A stretch of DNA of 64,000 nucleotides from Arcuatula senhousia (Eukaryota; Mollusca; Bivalvia; Mytilida; Mytilidae), in NCBI GenBank assembly GCA_963971305.1, contig OZ020303.1, positions 57,784,867 to 57,848,866 of the forward strand, given 5' to 3'. A program made the position numbers and the translations under genes. Under the pieces are notes generated by a model. That model saw nothing but the letters and a program-made list of their open reading frames with translations. It was not told the origin of the DNA and searched no databases. Shown here piece by piece: positions 13,176 through 25,900 of this stretch (its first letter is position 1; each line of letters begins with the position of its first letter).

Positions 13176-14100
13176 AGCTCACCTGATCCGAAGGGTCATG
13201 TGAGCTATTGTCATTGTCAGGCGTCCGTCGTTCGTCCGTTAACATTTCTTCAAAGATCTTCTCAGAAACCACTGAAGGGATTGCTTTGAAACTGTGTACA
13301 CTTGATCTTTAGGATGTCCTCTATTTATGCACGCCGACTAACCAAGATGGCCGTCTCTAAATTTAGAACAGGGGGGTCAGACCATTGTTTTTGGCTTAAA
13401 GCTCACAAAGTATAAGAGATAGAGAAAATCCGAAGCAACCCACCTTTTTCAGCATCAAAAGCTCTACATATCTCTCCAATGAGTCTAAGTTGTGGAAGGA
13501 CTCCTTATAGGAGTTATATCCCCTTAATCCTCAAACTTGACCATTTTTGCAGTTTTTATACGACCGCAAAATTTTTGCGATCGTATATGTTACATATGGC
13601 GATGTCGTCGTCGTCGTCGTCGTCTGTGGACACTTTGGTTTCCGTGCGATAACTTGAGTAAATGTTGACCGAATGTTATGAAATTTTGATATGATGTTTG
13701 TTATCACTAAAGGAAGGTTGGTAATGTATTTGGGGATTGTGGCCCCTACTGTTCTAGAAAAACAAAGGCTAAAACGGGTGTATTGACAAAACTGTTGTAG
13801 AATGTTTATTATTCATTCAATTTTGAAAATTCTTTTTTTTTAATTGAATTCATCATTACATTCTGTCAACAAAATGTGTCAATGTTTTTGATATATATTG
13901 CACTGTTACATTGCTACTGGGGGGTCAAAAAGGGGTCACACCCAAAAAATTGACTTTTTTATTTGTGGTCCGATTTTCAGAATCATTTTTTCATTGGAAT
14001 CCTTGTGAAAATTCATGCCAGCGTTAGTCAATCAGATTTGCAATAGCTCTTACCGTTTTTGAGAAATTAGGGGTCAAAGGGGCCAAAATGCCATTTTTGG
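13176..14100 (-). mobile_element. Family B left end with nested family A left end
   Basis: A variant family B hairpin (13176-13206; AGCTCACCTGATCCGAAGGGTCATGTGAGCT) is followed by GTCCGTCGTTCGTCCG and core sequence. At 13557-13587 a family A hairpin (TATACGACCGCAAAA...TTTTGCGATCGTATA) opens a second element with six GTC/CGT repeats (13598-13623). Matching right ends were not found nearby, so both appear truncated or interrupted by the next element. Confidence 0.5.
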
Positions 14101-15420
14101 CCGGATTTCACTAGTGAAAATCCGGGTTATAAAATGGTGAATATCGGGCGGGTGGGCGGGCGGTCTGACGCCGGGCGGGGAAAATACTTTCGTTCAAGTT
14201 TTCTCAGCAACTACTTATCACAGCCTCTTGATATGCAGCATCAGCATGAGCTCGTATGATGTGGGATTCGATTTCAGGTCTGTCGCTCACCAACTTCCTG
14301 TTTACCGACTTAGTTATTTTTTTACATTAACGTTCAATAATAGAAAATTTTCGTAACAGTTTTCTTAGTAACTACTAATCACAGCTTCTTAATTTTTGGT
14401 ATGCAGCATTAGCATGAACTTCCATAAGGTGGGATTTGATTTCAGGTCTGTCGCTCACCAACTTCCTGCAATGTGGGTGGTAAAGGGTTTTTTTCGTGCA
14501 TCGTGTTGAGCAATTTTTATTTCCCGTTCAGCCGTGCATGGAGGTTCATCGTGCATCGTGTTTCTCTATTTCATTTTTCGTTCATCGTGATTATTATATT
14601 TTTATTGGCCGTTCATCGTGATTGTCATTTTTTATTGGCCGTTCATCCGTGCACGTACCCCCCCCCTTTACCACCCCCTGCAATCTAATTAAAAACCGAT
14701 CTCTCATCGCTCCCGGTTTTTGATATGTCGCGTGGGAGCTTAAACATGTCTATGAAAATATCCGTCAAGCTTTTCTCAGGAACCGTACATGAGAACAATT
14801 TGAAATTTGGTAGGATGGTTCAGTATGACAAATTGTATGTCCTTAGCAACTTTCAGACCGGTCAGACTTCTAGTTCCTATTAAGGGTCAGCGGGAGCATC
14901 TGTGTCCCATGGGCTTATTCCTTCTTTATTTCTTGTCAGACATTGGGTCCTACAAATATAGATAAGTTTTCCAGACCTGCAAAAAATTTACAAGACCTAT
15001 CCACTTTAATTGTAATGAATTATTCAAAAATTTTGCCAGACATAGGCAATGTCTTCACTTGCTGGAACTGCTGAAATTTTGCTCCATTTGTTTGACAGGT
15101 CCGGCACTTATCTGCACCACTGGCCTCTTCTTATCAAAGTTATGAGTCAGAGTCGATCATTAACTTACTGTTAAACGAGCCGACCTAAAACTTTTTCACT
15201 AACTTTCCAAGGTTAGAATGAGATGGAATAAAGGATCATGGTAACCAGATTAAGTTATCAGGTATATTTATCATCTACTTCCTGTTTAATGAGCTGACTT
15301 GGACTTTATTCACTAAACTTTCAGGGTAGAAAATTTTCGTAACCGATTTCTTACCCACTGATATTTGTAGGCTTACGATATTTGACAACCAGCTTCATGT
15401 AGGGGTCCCATATATAATAA
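14101..15420. mobile_element. Family G tandem-core element (boundaries uncertain)
   Basis: The left end is a strong hairpin at 14101-14125 (CCGGATTT-cactagtg-AAAATCCGG), followed by a G-rich tract (GGGCGGGTGGGCGGGCGG) where other families have CGTC repeats. Units of about 160 bp with 'agcaactacttatcacagc' and 'ttcaggtctgtcgctcacc' follow. A MITE is inserted at 14473. I could not fix the right end; recognisable units fade after about 15420. Confidence 0.45.
14473..14676. mobile_element. Small hAT-like MITE with GTTCATCGTG iterations
   Basis: Inverted ends GGGTGGTAAAGGG (left) and CCCTTTACCACCC (right) are flanked by the 8-bp direct repeat CCTGCAAT (14465-14472 and 14677-14684). An 8-bp duplication is typical of hAT elements. 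Inside, variants of GTTCATCGTG / GTGCATCGTG occur about six times in 150 bp. It has no coding capacity of its own. Confidence 0.6.
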
Positions 15421-16749
15421 TGTTATTTTCAGGTTTGTCGCCCATCTACTCCCGGTTTAACGAGCGGCTTGGAAAGAAAACATTTCTAATTCAAAATACC
15501 TTAGATATTAAGGTTCTTTCATTTAAATTGCAAAATCCCTTCTTGCTTCACAAGGTTGATAAAACTCCAAGCATAACAGTTGCACCCCTTGTTCGATTGT
15601 ATATTTTTTTCTTTCTGAGGGCGGATATATGTGTATGAAAATATTGGTACGCATCCCATATTCTTTTGTACTTTGGTACGTATCGTCGTATACCTTTGTT
15701 GCGAGAGTATTTATATGCAGTATATCTCAATTCCTGTAAATAATTAATAGCAAAAATCCCAAGCTTGCTTCAGGGACAAAATACCCTCTGGAAACGCACA
15801 AAATGCGGCTTTGATTTTGCACAATTTTCACCATGCTTTGACTAGGGACCTTGAGCAGCCACAATTATTTAATGCATGCCAGGACCGAATGGTAAGAAAA
15901 CCAACTATAGCAACCGTTGCAAACTGATTAAATCAATATATGTATAAACCAAATAATTTTCATGTCAGAGTCAAATTTGTGGGATTTCTTTGCAAGTCTC
16001 TGTCTCTGTCATTCCCTCGCTATTTATTGAATCCTAGAATTAATAAAAGATCAGGAATATTTGTGTGGGATATAAGCGGTCTAATATTTTTTTTAATCAG
16101 AATTATAATTTTACCTTGGACAATAAGGGGGGGGGGGGGGAGTAGGAGGGGGTATGATCCCGAAGTCCCGGCAAATAAAACAAGAAATCCCGGATTCCCG
16201 CGAAAATAAATGTGTGCTTCCCGCATCCCGAAAAATGAAAATGGCTAAATCCCGTTCCCGTTAAGGGTTTTCCCGAATTCCCGTTGAAATAAATGGGCTT
16301 TCCCGCTGTCCCGCAAAAGGTCCTACCGACCCTCGACAATGGTATAGCCTATTTTTCACGTTTCATAAATTATCAAATCTAAGAGAGAAAAAAAACTCGG
16401 GCGAAACTTTAGACAATCTCTGTGCGGGAACGGACTCGGTTTACACATAGACGTGCATATTAAATATACAGGTATGGTTTACACAAACTCGGGTTCAAAG
16501 GGACGTGTTGTGGCGACAGTTTTTTGGGACGAGAGACACAATATTATTTTATTTTTTTATTTTTAAATCTGTTAACTATAAGTTCTGATTCATCGCCTAT
16601 AAGAATTGTTAAGATTAATTCTATTGTGTTAATATATTGAGATAAGCTTTAAAAACAGTATTACAATTAGAATTTAGGACTAATTTGCGGATTAATATAA
16701 AAATGCTAATAATTTGAAGTGGTTACCGGTTTGAATTGTCTTGCTTACA
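15421..16749. other. Region upstream of the KHDRBS-type gene
   Basis: This is mostly non-repetitive AT-rich DNA with a G-run and CCCG-pair repeat at 16129-16325. It should contain the promoter and 5' UTR of the downstream gene, but no confident TATA box or initiator can be picked out. Open frames here (for example around 15940-16209) are not supported by recognisable protein similarity. Confidence 0.4.
16129..16325. repeat. Degenerate about 30-bp repeat of paired CCCG motifs
   Basis: After a G-run at 16129, six pairs of CCCG separated by 2-5 bases (cccgaagtcccg, cccggattcccg, cccgcatcccg, cccgttcccg, cccgaattcccg, cccgctgtcccg) recur about every 25-34 bases with 'aaaataaatg'-like spacers. 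No ORF runs convincingly through it. It could be a short interspersed element or a degenerate minisatellite. Confidence 0.6.
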
Positions 16750-16948
16750 ATGCCTTCTTTCCTAATACCAGACGAAAAAGTAGTTCCAAAGCACGCTTTC
16801 CGACATTTTTCACCATCAAGACAGACAATGGCTCAACAGCAAAACACACTTGGAGAGGCCAGTACTGGTTTGGTAGAAACGCTTAAAACAGAAATTGGTC
16901 AACTTGATGCAAATTGCCAGCCACATGCTATCCGTTTACTCACAGATG
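16750..16948 (+). CDS. KHDRBS-type gene, coding exon 1 (QUA1)
   Basis: Two in-frame ATGs (16750 and 16828) are possible starts; the second matches the usual short N-terminus better. The exon ends ...HAIRLLTD plus one base at a GTAACG donor. It joins exon 2 to make [14 protein letters not shown], which fits the family consensus helix. Reading past the donor gives sequence unlike the family, supporting the splice site. Intron 1 is about 5.1 kb. Confidence 0.85.
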
Positions 16949-19900
16949 GTAACGAATTACAAACATTGGTCACTGTCGAATTCAAATATTTTTTTCGCAA
17001 ATCCTTTAAAGCATTAGTTTGTTGATTAATAATGCTAACATTCAAGCCTTTTAATATGATAATGGCTCTGCCCTAAAAGCTCGCGAAGATACAAAATCAA
17101 TATAATAGGTGCAACCAAAACTAGGTTTAAACTTAATTGGATCTGGAAAAAATGTCAAAATACCCTCGGCTGGATCAATAGCTAAGAGGGTCCACTTTTG
17201 GATAAAAATTAAAGTACTGTCTGCAAAAAATTGATTTAGAAACCTGGTGGAAAATGACGACGTATCCAAATGATCATTTAACTTTGTCAGTTTTAGGGAC
17301 CACATAGGATAAGGATGGATTAGGATTTTATTTTCAGATCAGGTAGATGTAGAAAAACAGTTGTTGATCACTTTATTTTAATGAATCTGTGTTATGAAAA
17401 GTTCCGAAAATTGATTGACAGAACTCCCACCATTTTTCTGCTCATGACTATATATGCACTATGGGTAAAAGGTCACGAATTCTCGCGAGAGAAAGCCATA
17501 TTTCTGTAAAAACAAAACAACTAGTGTTCGTTCGTTAGATAGTTTGGGACGGACCATTTAACTTGAAGGGGGGGTCTTGGTTTTTAGTTTTGATAAGAAA
17601 ATTTATTTTTCGAAGGCGTCGCGACAGAATATTTTTTTTCATTATAAACATATTTTTTTATAGCAGAAATCCTTCTTCAGAATATTTTTTTTCTTACTCT
17701 CTGCTGCCAAAATATTTTTTTCATCAAAAATAATTTTCAGAATATTTTTTTAGGAAAAAACCAAGCCCCACCCCCTTCGAGTTAAATGGTCGGTCCCTTA
17801 TTATTTATTGAGAAAGTTATTGTCATTTAACAACAAGAAAATGTTTTGTTTTGTTACCGTTTGTAAATAAATAAGCGAAAATAAAGAATCTCGCTAACGC
17901 GAGACCCGGTACTTTCGTAAATTCCCAATGCATTCCGAGTAGCGAGACAGAATTTTTTTTCGACCATCGTATTTTGAGTCTCGTGCAATTTGGCAGACTC
18001 TGTACAATAGTGAGCTTCGCTTCGCTCGCATAATAGCATTATTATCGAATAACATTTAAACCTTCATTACTGTAAAGACACGCACCTTAGATGATTAAAT
18101 TTTTCCTATGTCTGAAGCAAAAAAAGCTTTTAAAAAATCACATATGAATATAAACAAATACAGTAAACATGATAACAAAAGATTAAGAGAATGCACATAA
18201 TTTATGAAAGTGGGAGTTAACAAAATCATAGCTCTGTGTATTTGTATGTTCCATCTACATGATCTACCAATGTATTGCCGTCATAATTGGGGCATAAATA
18301 GTCTTCTGATTCATTAGTCTGTTTGTCCCCAAAAATGAAAGAATATGTTGCAAGACCTAGCATTTGTCTGTTGGACATTTTATTGTTCATTTCGCTTAAG
18401 GTTCATCTTTACATTTCAAAAAATAATTATTTGTTACGTCTTTTTTTCAATCTATGTGGAGCCTAAACTACACATTCAATTGCTTAACAAGGCGTAGCAG
18501 CATTCAGACACATGTAAATTATATTTTTGCATTAACTTTTAGTATTTTGTACATGTACACTTGAGCCACTTTGCCCAGGCATTTTCTCTGCGTTTTTCAG
18601 TTTACCCAAATAAACATGATAAAGCCAAATATCAACAATGTCCTGTTATTTGGCCTCCATGTGCTAGGTAATTATGTCTCACCTCCTACTTTTGTGGGGA
18701 GACATTGTTTTTGTCCTGTCTGTCTCACAAACTTTGTCAGCGCAACTCCTCTGAAACTACTGAACCACATTCAACGAAACTTGGAATATAGGAAGGACAC
18801 CATATGTAGTTGTGCATGTTACAGGGAAATTTTGATCCTCAAATTTTTGTGGGAGATATGGGCTGTTTCAAAAAAAATGACGCAAAAGTGTGACATAGGT
18901 GGTAAAAATTCAAATAAGTTAAAAGTCATCCAACTATACATGCTTAGGACCCAAATATATTCAATTTTTGAAATTTATTAAGCATTTGGAAAGAAAATAC
19001 ATCAGAAAAAAATATCAGCATTTTTATGACAGCTTTTTGGGCTCATTTTTTTGATAAAATACAGGATTTTCAGGAGCCAATTTGAAAAAAATGGTTTGAT
19101 TTTGGTTTAATTCTTCGTCATAATACTCAAAAACGAAAAAAATCATTGATTTTTAATGCAAAATGTTACCATTGAAATAAAAAACCCATTTTTCCTCCAT
19201 TTTTAGTGGTTTTTATTTTACCTTTACCTAGACAAGTTTTCATATTTTCTAAAATACTTAAATTTGAGCACTGAAACATGCTTTAAAGGATACCTCTGGC
19301 TTGTTCCTTCGTCCACAGAAAATTTCATAGAAATATATCTTTCTAATTTCTAGTTCTTAATGGACAAAGTAGCAATCAGTTTTCAATATATAGCATGTTA
19401 CACTCCTGACATAGCAAATATTAAGCTTGAAACAATACATATTATGATCAGTATATCACTTTTTGACTTGAGGTTTTTTGCCAAAGCACAAAAAATTCAA
19501 TTAACATAACTTATTTCATAAATTTGTATGAAATATTTAAAATTTGTAGCTCAAAAGTGGTGTTACACTCCTGACATCCCCAAAACAACAATTGTACCCT
19601 ATATTGTAATACATAGGTGAATAGATCATGATCTAACAGTTGTATATTGCTTTAAGGAACAATTTGATCATTATTTGATAAAAAATTAGTAGTATACAAG
19701 TTAATTTCAAATATGTCAGGAGTGTAACATTTTTATTTGGACGGTATATAGGTCTTGTAATGAATTTATAAGCAGAGAATAGATTGTTGCTGCATAAACT
19801 TGGACTATTTCATTTCATGTAGTTTTTTTATGATCAACCATATGAAAAAATTGTATATTTTTTAAAAATATGAATTGCTATAGCTCACACATTGCAACAT

Positions 19901-22900
19901 CCATTCAGAAGTCAGTCTGAGTGGCAAAAAGCAAGTTATGGACTGCAAATTAATCTAAAGCAAACATAATTTATCATGAAAGATATCTAGTTTTGGTTAA
20001 AAGTCAACAAAAAGTGTTAATTATATTTTAAATGCAAGTTATCCAACAAATTAAAGTGTTACACTCCTGACATTTTCAAAAGTGTTACACTCCTGACACC
20101 ACTTATTCAAATATTTCATATAAATAGTGTACATGAAATTGCCACTTGGGGGAATTTTTAACTAAGGACAGCTAGCTGAATAAATTAAACCCAAAATTGA
20201 CATGTAGAACATCATCATATTGGAACAGCACCCTCTTAAAGATGAGTGTTACACTCCTGACATGCTCATAAAAGTTAACTTTCAGAGCTATTAAAATTTA
20301 AATGAAGCAGCTAACAGACATTATGGTGCTTCTTATTTCAGCCCAAATATCCACTTGATCAGCTGGTATTTTCTTCAGATGATAGACAATCTTTCTATTA
20401 AAAAATTTTTTAGTCTAATGCAGCTTGGTGACAATTTTTTATGCATTTATTTTTGGGTTCAAGCTACTTGAAACTATCCGTCTACGTTTTACTATTAAAC
20501 ATAAATAAACCAATCATATACCAACAGTTTGCTGAGGTTTTCAATTTTATGATACAATACACTTTATTTGTATTGAATAAGTGGTTTTCTTAAAGTGTCA
20601 TATGGAAGTAAAGAGTATTTTCTAAATGTCACACTAAAAGTGTTACACTCCTGACAATTTTGACTACATAATTAAGCACCGTTTTTGACTGAATAAAGAT
20701 AGAGTAATGAAATTTTGCATGAAGTTTCTGTACATAGAAATACATATTCAGGAACAAAAAGTCTTTAACTTAAATGATAAATATGAAAATTAAGGAGTGA
20801 AAAAGGAATTGCGTCATTTTTTTTTAAACAGCCCATATGGCCCTTTGAAATTTGCTGAAAATCCTCATTTATCATATTGTCAGCGCAACTCCTCTAAAAC
20901 AACTGAACCTACTGAACTGAATTCAATGAAACCTATATAGGAAGGACACCATGTGTAGTTGTGCATATTATTGCCAGGGAATTTCGATACTCAAATTTTT
21001 GTGGGAGTTGTGGATCTTTGAACTTAGAAATTTGCTTACAACCCATCCGATTTAACTATGGACTTTCGATTGTAGCGTAAAGTGAAGTGTGCAAACACAA
21101 CAATGAAAATTTACGTCGCCATGAACAAAGCCAAACGTTAACAAAAACCACAAATCGTTACATTTGATTACATAAAAATACATTGATTGAATGAATGGGT
21201 CGTGCAAACATTAAATCTGATTGGATATTGATGAATAGTCGGCTGATATGTTGTTTTTCTTACTGTGACGTTTGCGGTTTTTGTTACCGATCGGCTTGTT
21301 CATAACGACGTAAATTTTCATTGTTGTGTTTGCACGCTTCAATCGAAAGTCCATAGTTAAATCGGATGGGTTGTATAATCCTCATTTATCATCTTGTCAG
21401 CGCAACTCCTCTGAAACTACTGAACCTAATCCAATAAAACTTGGTACATGTATATAAGAATGTAGTTGTGCATTTTGGCAGGAAATTTTGATCCTCAAAT
21501 TTTTGTGGGAGTAATTGCTTTTGAACTTAGAATTTTTTGGGGAAACGGGGGGAGACATCCTTTTAATTTTATAATTGTGTTATTAAATCTACTCACAATG
21601 GGTTTTATGGAAGATTATTTAGGGATAATTCATGCTTTATTTATAGCACAATTTGAACGGAAAGAAAATGAATAGAGCAAACAACAAAAGTAATCTTGGG
21701 AACTGGAAGGGAAAATGATCTGCAATTTTTATATTTAGACGCTGCTTCACTATATTTTGTGTTTCTATGTGTTGTTTTAGTAGTACACAGACTAGAAAAA
21801 TAGGTCAAATATCTACCTTTTTATTCGAAGTGTAACCATGAACCTTATTTGAAATTTTGAAAAACCTAAATAAAAAAAAACAATTACCAAGTTATCCCAA
21901 GTGCTTTTGGCAGATGCATCATGTACATAGTACTTAAGTCAACAAAAATGTAGCTCTTGGTCATATTTTTCAAATTAAAGGCATATTTTTTTCAAAGTTT
22001 GTATGTGAATAATAAATATATTTGACAATAGGTTTTAATGTACAACATGTATTTCAGAGGTAAAAAGAATAGAACAAGGAGGTCCAAAAAAGCAAGTACC
22101 ACTGGTAGAGGCACATCACAACAGACCACAGGCAGTAGCATTAAAAGTTAGAATACCAGTCAATGACTTCCCAAAGGTATAAATCATATAGTACACAAAT
22201 GTGCATGTAATTATGTTTAATTTGCTTAAGATAATAAATTCATTAAGATAGAAATACACATTACATGTGTTGCACTGCATTGCCCTCATTGTGTAAAATT
22301 GATTTGATACATCGTTATGTGCAGTTTTGAAAAATAAAGACTTAATTATTTTTGTTCAGATTAACTGTAAAATATTAAAATAAATGTGATTTAAGAAAAG
22401 AACGATCATAATTCTTTTACAGTTTAACTTTGTTGGTAAATTACTTGGTCCAAAAGGAAGTTCACTTAAGAGTCTTCAGGAGCAAACTGGAACAAAGATG
22501 TCCATTCTGGGGAAAGGTTCCATGAGAGACAAGGCTAAGGTATAAATAAGAAGATAAAGAGGACATACAAACAAATGTATAACAACACTCAATTAAAAAA
22601 TTTGCATGAAAAACACAACTTGATGGCATAAATGGAAAACTTCACACTACAGCAACACTTTTATATAAATGTAGATGTAAATCTAAAACACCACACTAAA
22701 TAACTACAGTGTTAAATAATTTTGTAAGCTCTTAGTATTTTGTCTGCAGAGTGACTTCTGAATTGTGTCAAAAGAAGCCAATGTATTATTGGTGGACGTT
22801 GATGCACAAACAAAATACACCAGAGCAAGATAAAGTTCAGGATCATAGTGCTGATAGAGATTGTTTTGTCTTTTATCAGTCTCCAATCTTTGGGACAGAA

Positions 22901-25900
22901 ATTTAAAAAAAGTTTATTCCACTTCTTGAGGTTTTAATTAAAACTCGCTATAGGGGCAGCTTGTTGATAATGTCACAAACTTGCATTTATATGTAGCTGT
23001 ATACAAACCTGACAAAAGTAGAAAAATGACACTCTTATGTGTGAATAGTATGTAAATTGCAATGAACACTATTGGCTTTGAAATGGTGATTGATCTTAAA
23101 CAGCCTATAGCTAAGTAAGTTCCATCAATACTGAACTTGTCTTCAAGAAAAAAGGTTAAGACTTAATCAACTTGCCGGTAAAAAGCCTTGCAGTATTCTA
23201 AGTTGTTAATATCACTATGTCTTCAACTCTACTTGCAGGTCTTGATAGATATATGGCTTTCAGGGTTTTTTCCAGGATTTTGAGGGCTTTAGTCACTTTA
23301 GCGGTCGACCAAAATGTGCGACCTAATAATCCATAATATGTTTGCTTCTAGCAGTCTGGTTGAAACAAAAATACCAATACTTGAATTTCTATATGTGCAG
23401 GTTATAGCTATGTATATTATAATTTCAGTACCATGGACAGGACACAGATTACAACAGTTATTATCATGTTCAATAAAATATATCTAAACATTTGTTGAAT
23501 TGATTTTTCCCCTTTCAATCATACTTAATGTACTGCAGATTCTTTGCCTTTAATATCTTATAGGCATAACAAAATGATAACACCCCCACCACCCATTTTT
23601 ACAAATTAAGGGAAAATATGTATTACTCATCAATTAACATGCTCATAGAAAGCTATAAGCACACATAAAGTCTCTCTTTTTTTCTCATTTGAAGAAGCAG
23701 TTTTGTTTTTGTTTTACCATTTTCATAATGGTAATGATAAGTGACTGGTGGTCCCTAAAAAGAGGAATATACAGACAACAAAACAGAACATCCTTCATGT
23801 CCTATAAAGGAGCTCTACAAATTTAGTTTAGTGTTAAGGTGGCTGGAGGTTATTAAACAAAACAAAACAATTCCTTAACTCAAAATCATTGGAACTCCAC
23901 TACACCTCCGCTGAAATGGAGGTGCTCCTATCTAAGGAGGGTAATAAAAAAGGAAGAAGAAGGAGATCGTAAAAAAATGTAAACAAAGTTCTTTTCATCT
24001 GATCTCCTTCTAATGCATGAAAAAGGATGTTTTTGGATTACAGGATGTTCTTAATAAAATAGTTTCATGAAGGTAAATCCTTTCATCTATATTTACTTCT
24101 AAGTTTTTGTGATATTTACACAAGAATTATTTTGTCAACATGGTCAGAGCACGTGGGTTGACAAACAAATCAATATTTTTCAGCTGATATAAAAATAAAC
24201 TTTCTCCTGATTGGTCAAGTATTTTTCATTCTTGATTGATTTCGAAATCAATCAGCGATGGTCAAGCACCTGTTATTATGACTCATTTAATTACAGTTAA
24301 TTAACTGTAAAAACATATCCGGCCTCCGGGTGTTTATGCAGACAGCTTGGGTCATAAATCAATAGGGCTTCATTGTAAAATCTGTTGTCAATTTGAATTA
24401 CACGAAAATGACGAAAGATTTAACTGATTATCGTAAAAAAGGACGAGAATTTTCTACATTTTTGAAAATTAAAGTGGCGAAATTGGTTTGAAAAAATTTC
24501 GTCAAATAAAATATCTTTTTGCCAATGACGAAAGTGACGAGTGCTAGAAAAATCACTGGGCTTTTAACCTTTACGTTTAATTTTAAGAAATTCTGTTTAG
24601 AAAAAAGGTTACCTGTATGTTCATGATGACAACTGATTTAGCCTTTAGGGTAAATTGCAATCCATACTTCAAGGGACAAAGAAAAATATTTTTAGTCATA
24701 TGTTGTTTTGGCTTTCTAAAAATTGGAATAATAGATGTACAAAAATGTATGTAAAAATGATAACCACCAAAATATTTCAGCAAAAATTTATATTCACACA
24801 AGGAAATGGATGTTGATATCATAATTTGTAAGCTCTTAGTATTTTGTCTGCAGAGTGACTTCTGAATTGTGTCAAAAGAAGCCAATGTATTATTGGTGGA
24901 CGTTGATGCACAAACAAAATACACCAGAGCAAGATAAAGTTCAGGATCATAGTGCTGATAGAGATTGTTTTGTCTTTTATCAGTCTCCAATCTTTGGGAC
25001 AGAATCTAGATTTAAAACTACTTATTGGATGGTGCCAGAAATTTTTGCTTTAAATTACTAGTTACAAGCAAGAACTCGTGCAATTGCCAAATATTGAATT
25101 TTTATTGATTTGATCATTTTGTTGTTGGAGAAAACATATTGCATTTCCCCCAAAAAATATAAAAAATCTTTTAAAATATTTTTCATTTACAGGAAGATGA
25201 GATGCGCAAAGAAGGAGGAAAATATGCTCACTTGAATGAAGATCTCCATTTATTGATAGAGGTGTACAGTGAAATATCAGATTGTTATGCCAGATTGTCC
25301 CATGCATTGTCGGAAGTACAAAAATATTTGACACCAGTATGTTATTTATTAAAACAGATTTTTCTATTGGATCATACATGTACAAACTGGGAAAACCTTA
25401 TGAAGATTTAAAAAGTCTTCTAAGACATGACATCTTACATATTCTATAAATTTGCAATCTTTTTCACAAATATTCAAAGTAACTTAAGAAATTTTCATTT
25501 TCTTGTTAAAACCTAATTATTTTTTACTGCTATGTAAGACCATATTTTTCATGATTATATAACTTCAATGATTAGTCTTATTCAATTTGTTTAAAAGACC
25601 TGTGTTTTCATGTGATGTTTTTTTTGTAGGAATACAATGATGAAATCACACAACAACAGATGCATGAAATGAACATGATGTCAAATGGTGCACAGCCTGG
25701 TGGTAGAGGCGGAGGAAGAGGAGGTGCTCCACCAGCAAGGGGTGCAATGAGAGGAGCTCCCGCTCCAAGAGCCAGGTATGTTTCCCAACCAACAAGAGGA
25801 GCACCGAGGGGAGCCCCTTCTCTGAGATCAAGGTATAAATAAGGCAATAAGAAAATATTAAGTTAAATAAGCATTGCACTAAACTACAAACGACAAATTG

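Larger units (their letters stand above)
18674..21580 (-). mobile_element. Family D tandem-core element carrying two nested elements
   Basis: It opens with an imperfect hairpin ATGTCTCACCTCC...GTGGGGAGACAT (18674-18705) and a short GTCCTGTCTGTCTC tract. The units contain 'cagcgcaactcctctgaaac', 'aaacttggtatataggaaggacacc' and 'cctcaaatttttgtgggag'. Near the right end GGGGGGAGACAT (21547-21558) is the complement of the left arm. Two DNA elements (18860-20834 and 21039-21373) interrupt the units. It lies in KHDRBS intron 1. Confidence 0.6.
22540..25192 (+). other. KHDRBS intron 3
   Basis: The 2.65-kb intron contains a duplicated 180-bp segment (22721-22900 and 24825-25004), two perfect 20-bp palindromes (24234-24253 and 24291-24310) and otherwise AT-rich unique DNA. 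A polypyrimidine-rich acceptor ends it at 25192. Confidence 0.6.

Noticed and set aside
16020..16339. Overlapping minus-strand frames near the G-run
   Set aside because: They are produced by the CCCG-pair repeat and G-run, with no independent support for coding.
25660..25842. Separate small Gly/Arg-rich protein gene
   Set aside because: The frame is exon 5 of the KHDRBS-type gene, bounded by a tttgtag acceptor and an AG|GTATAA donor.
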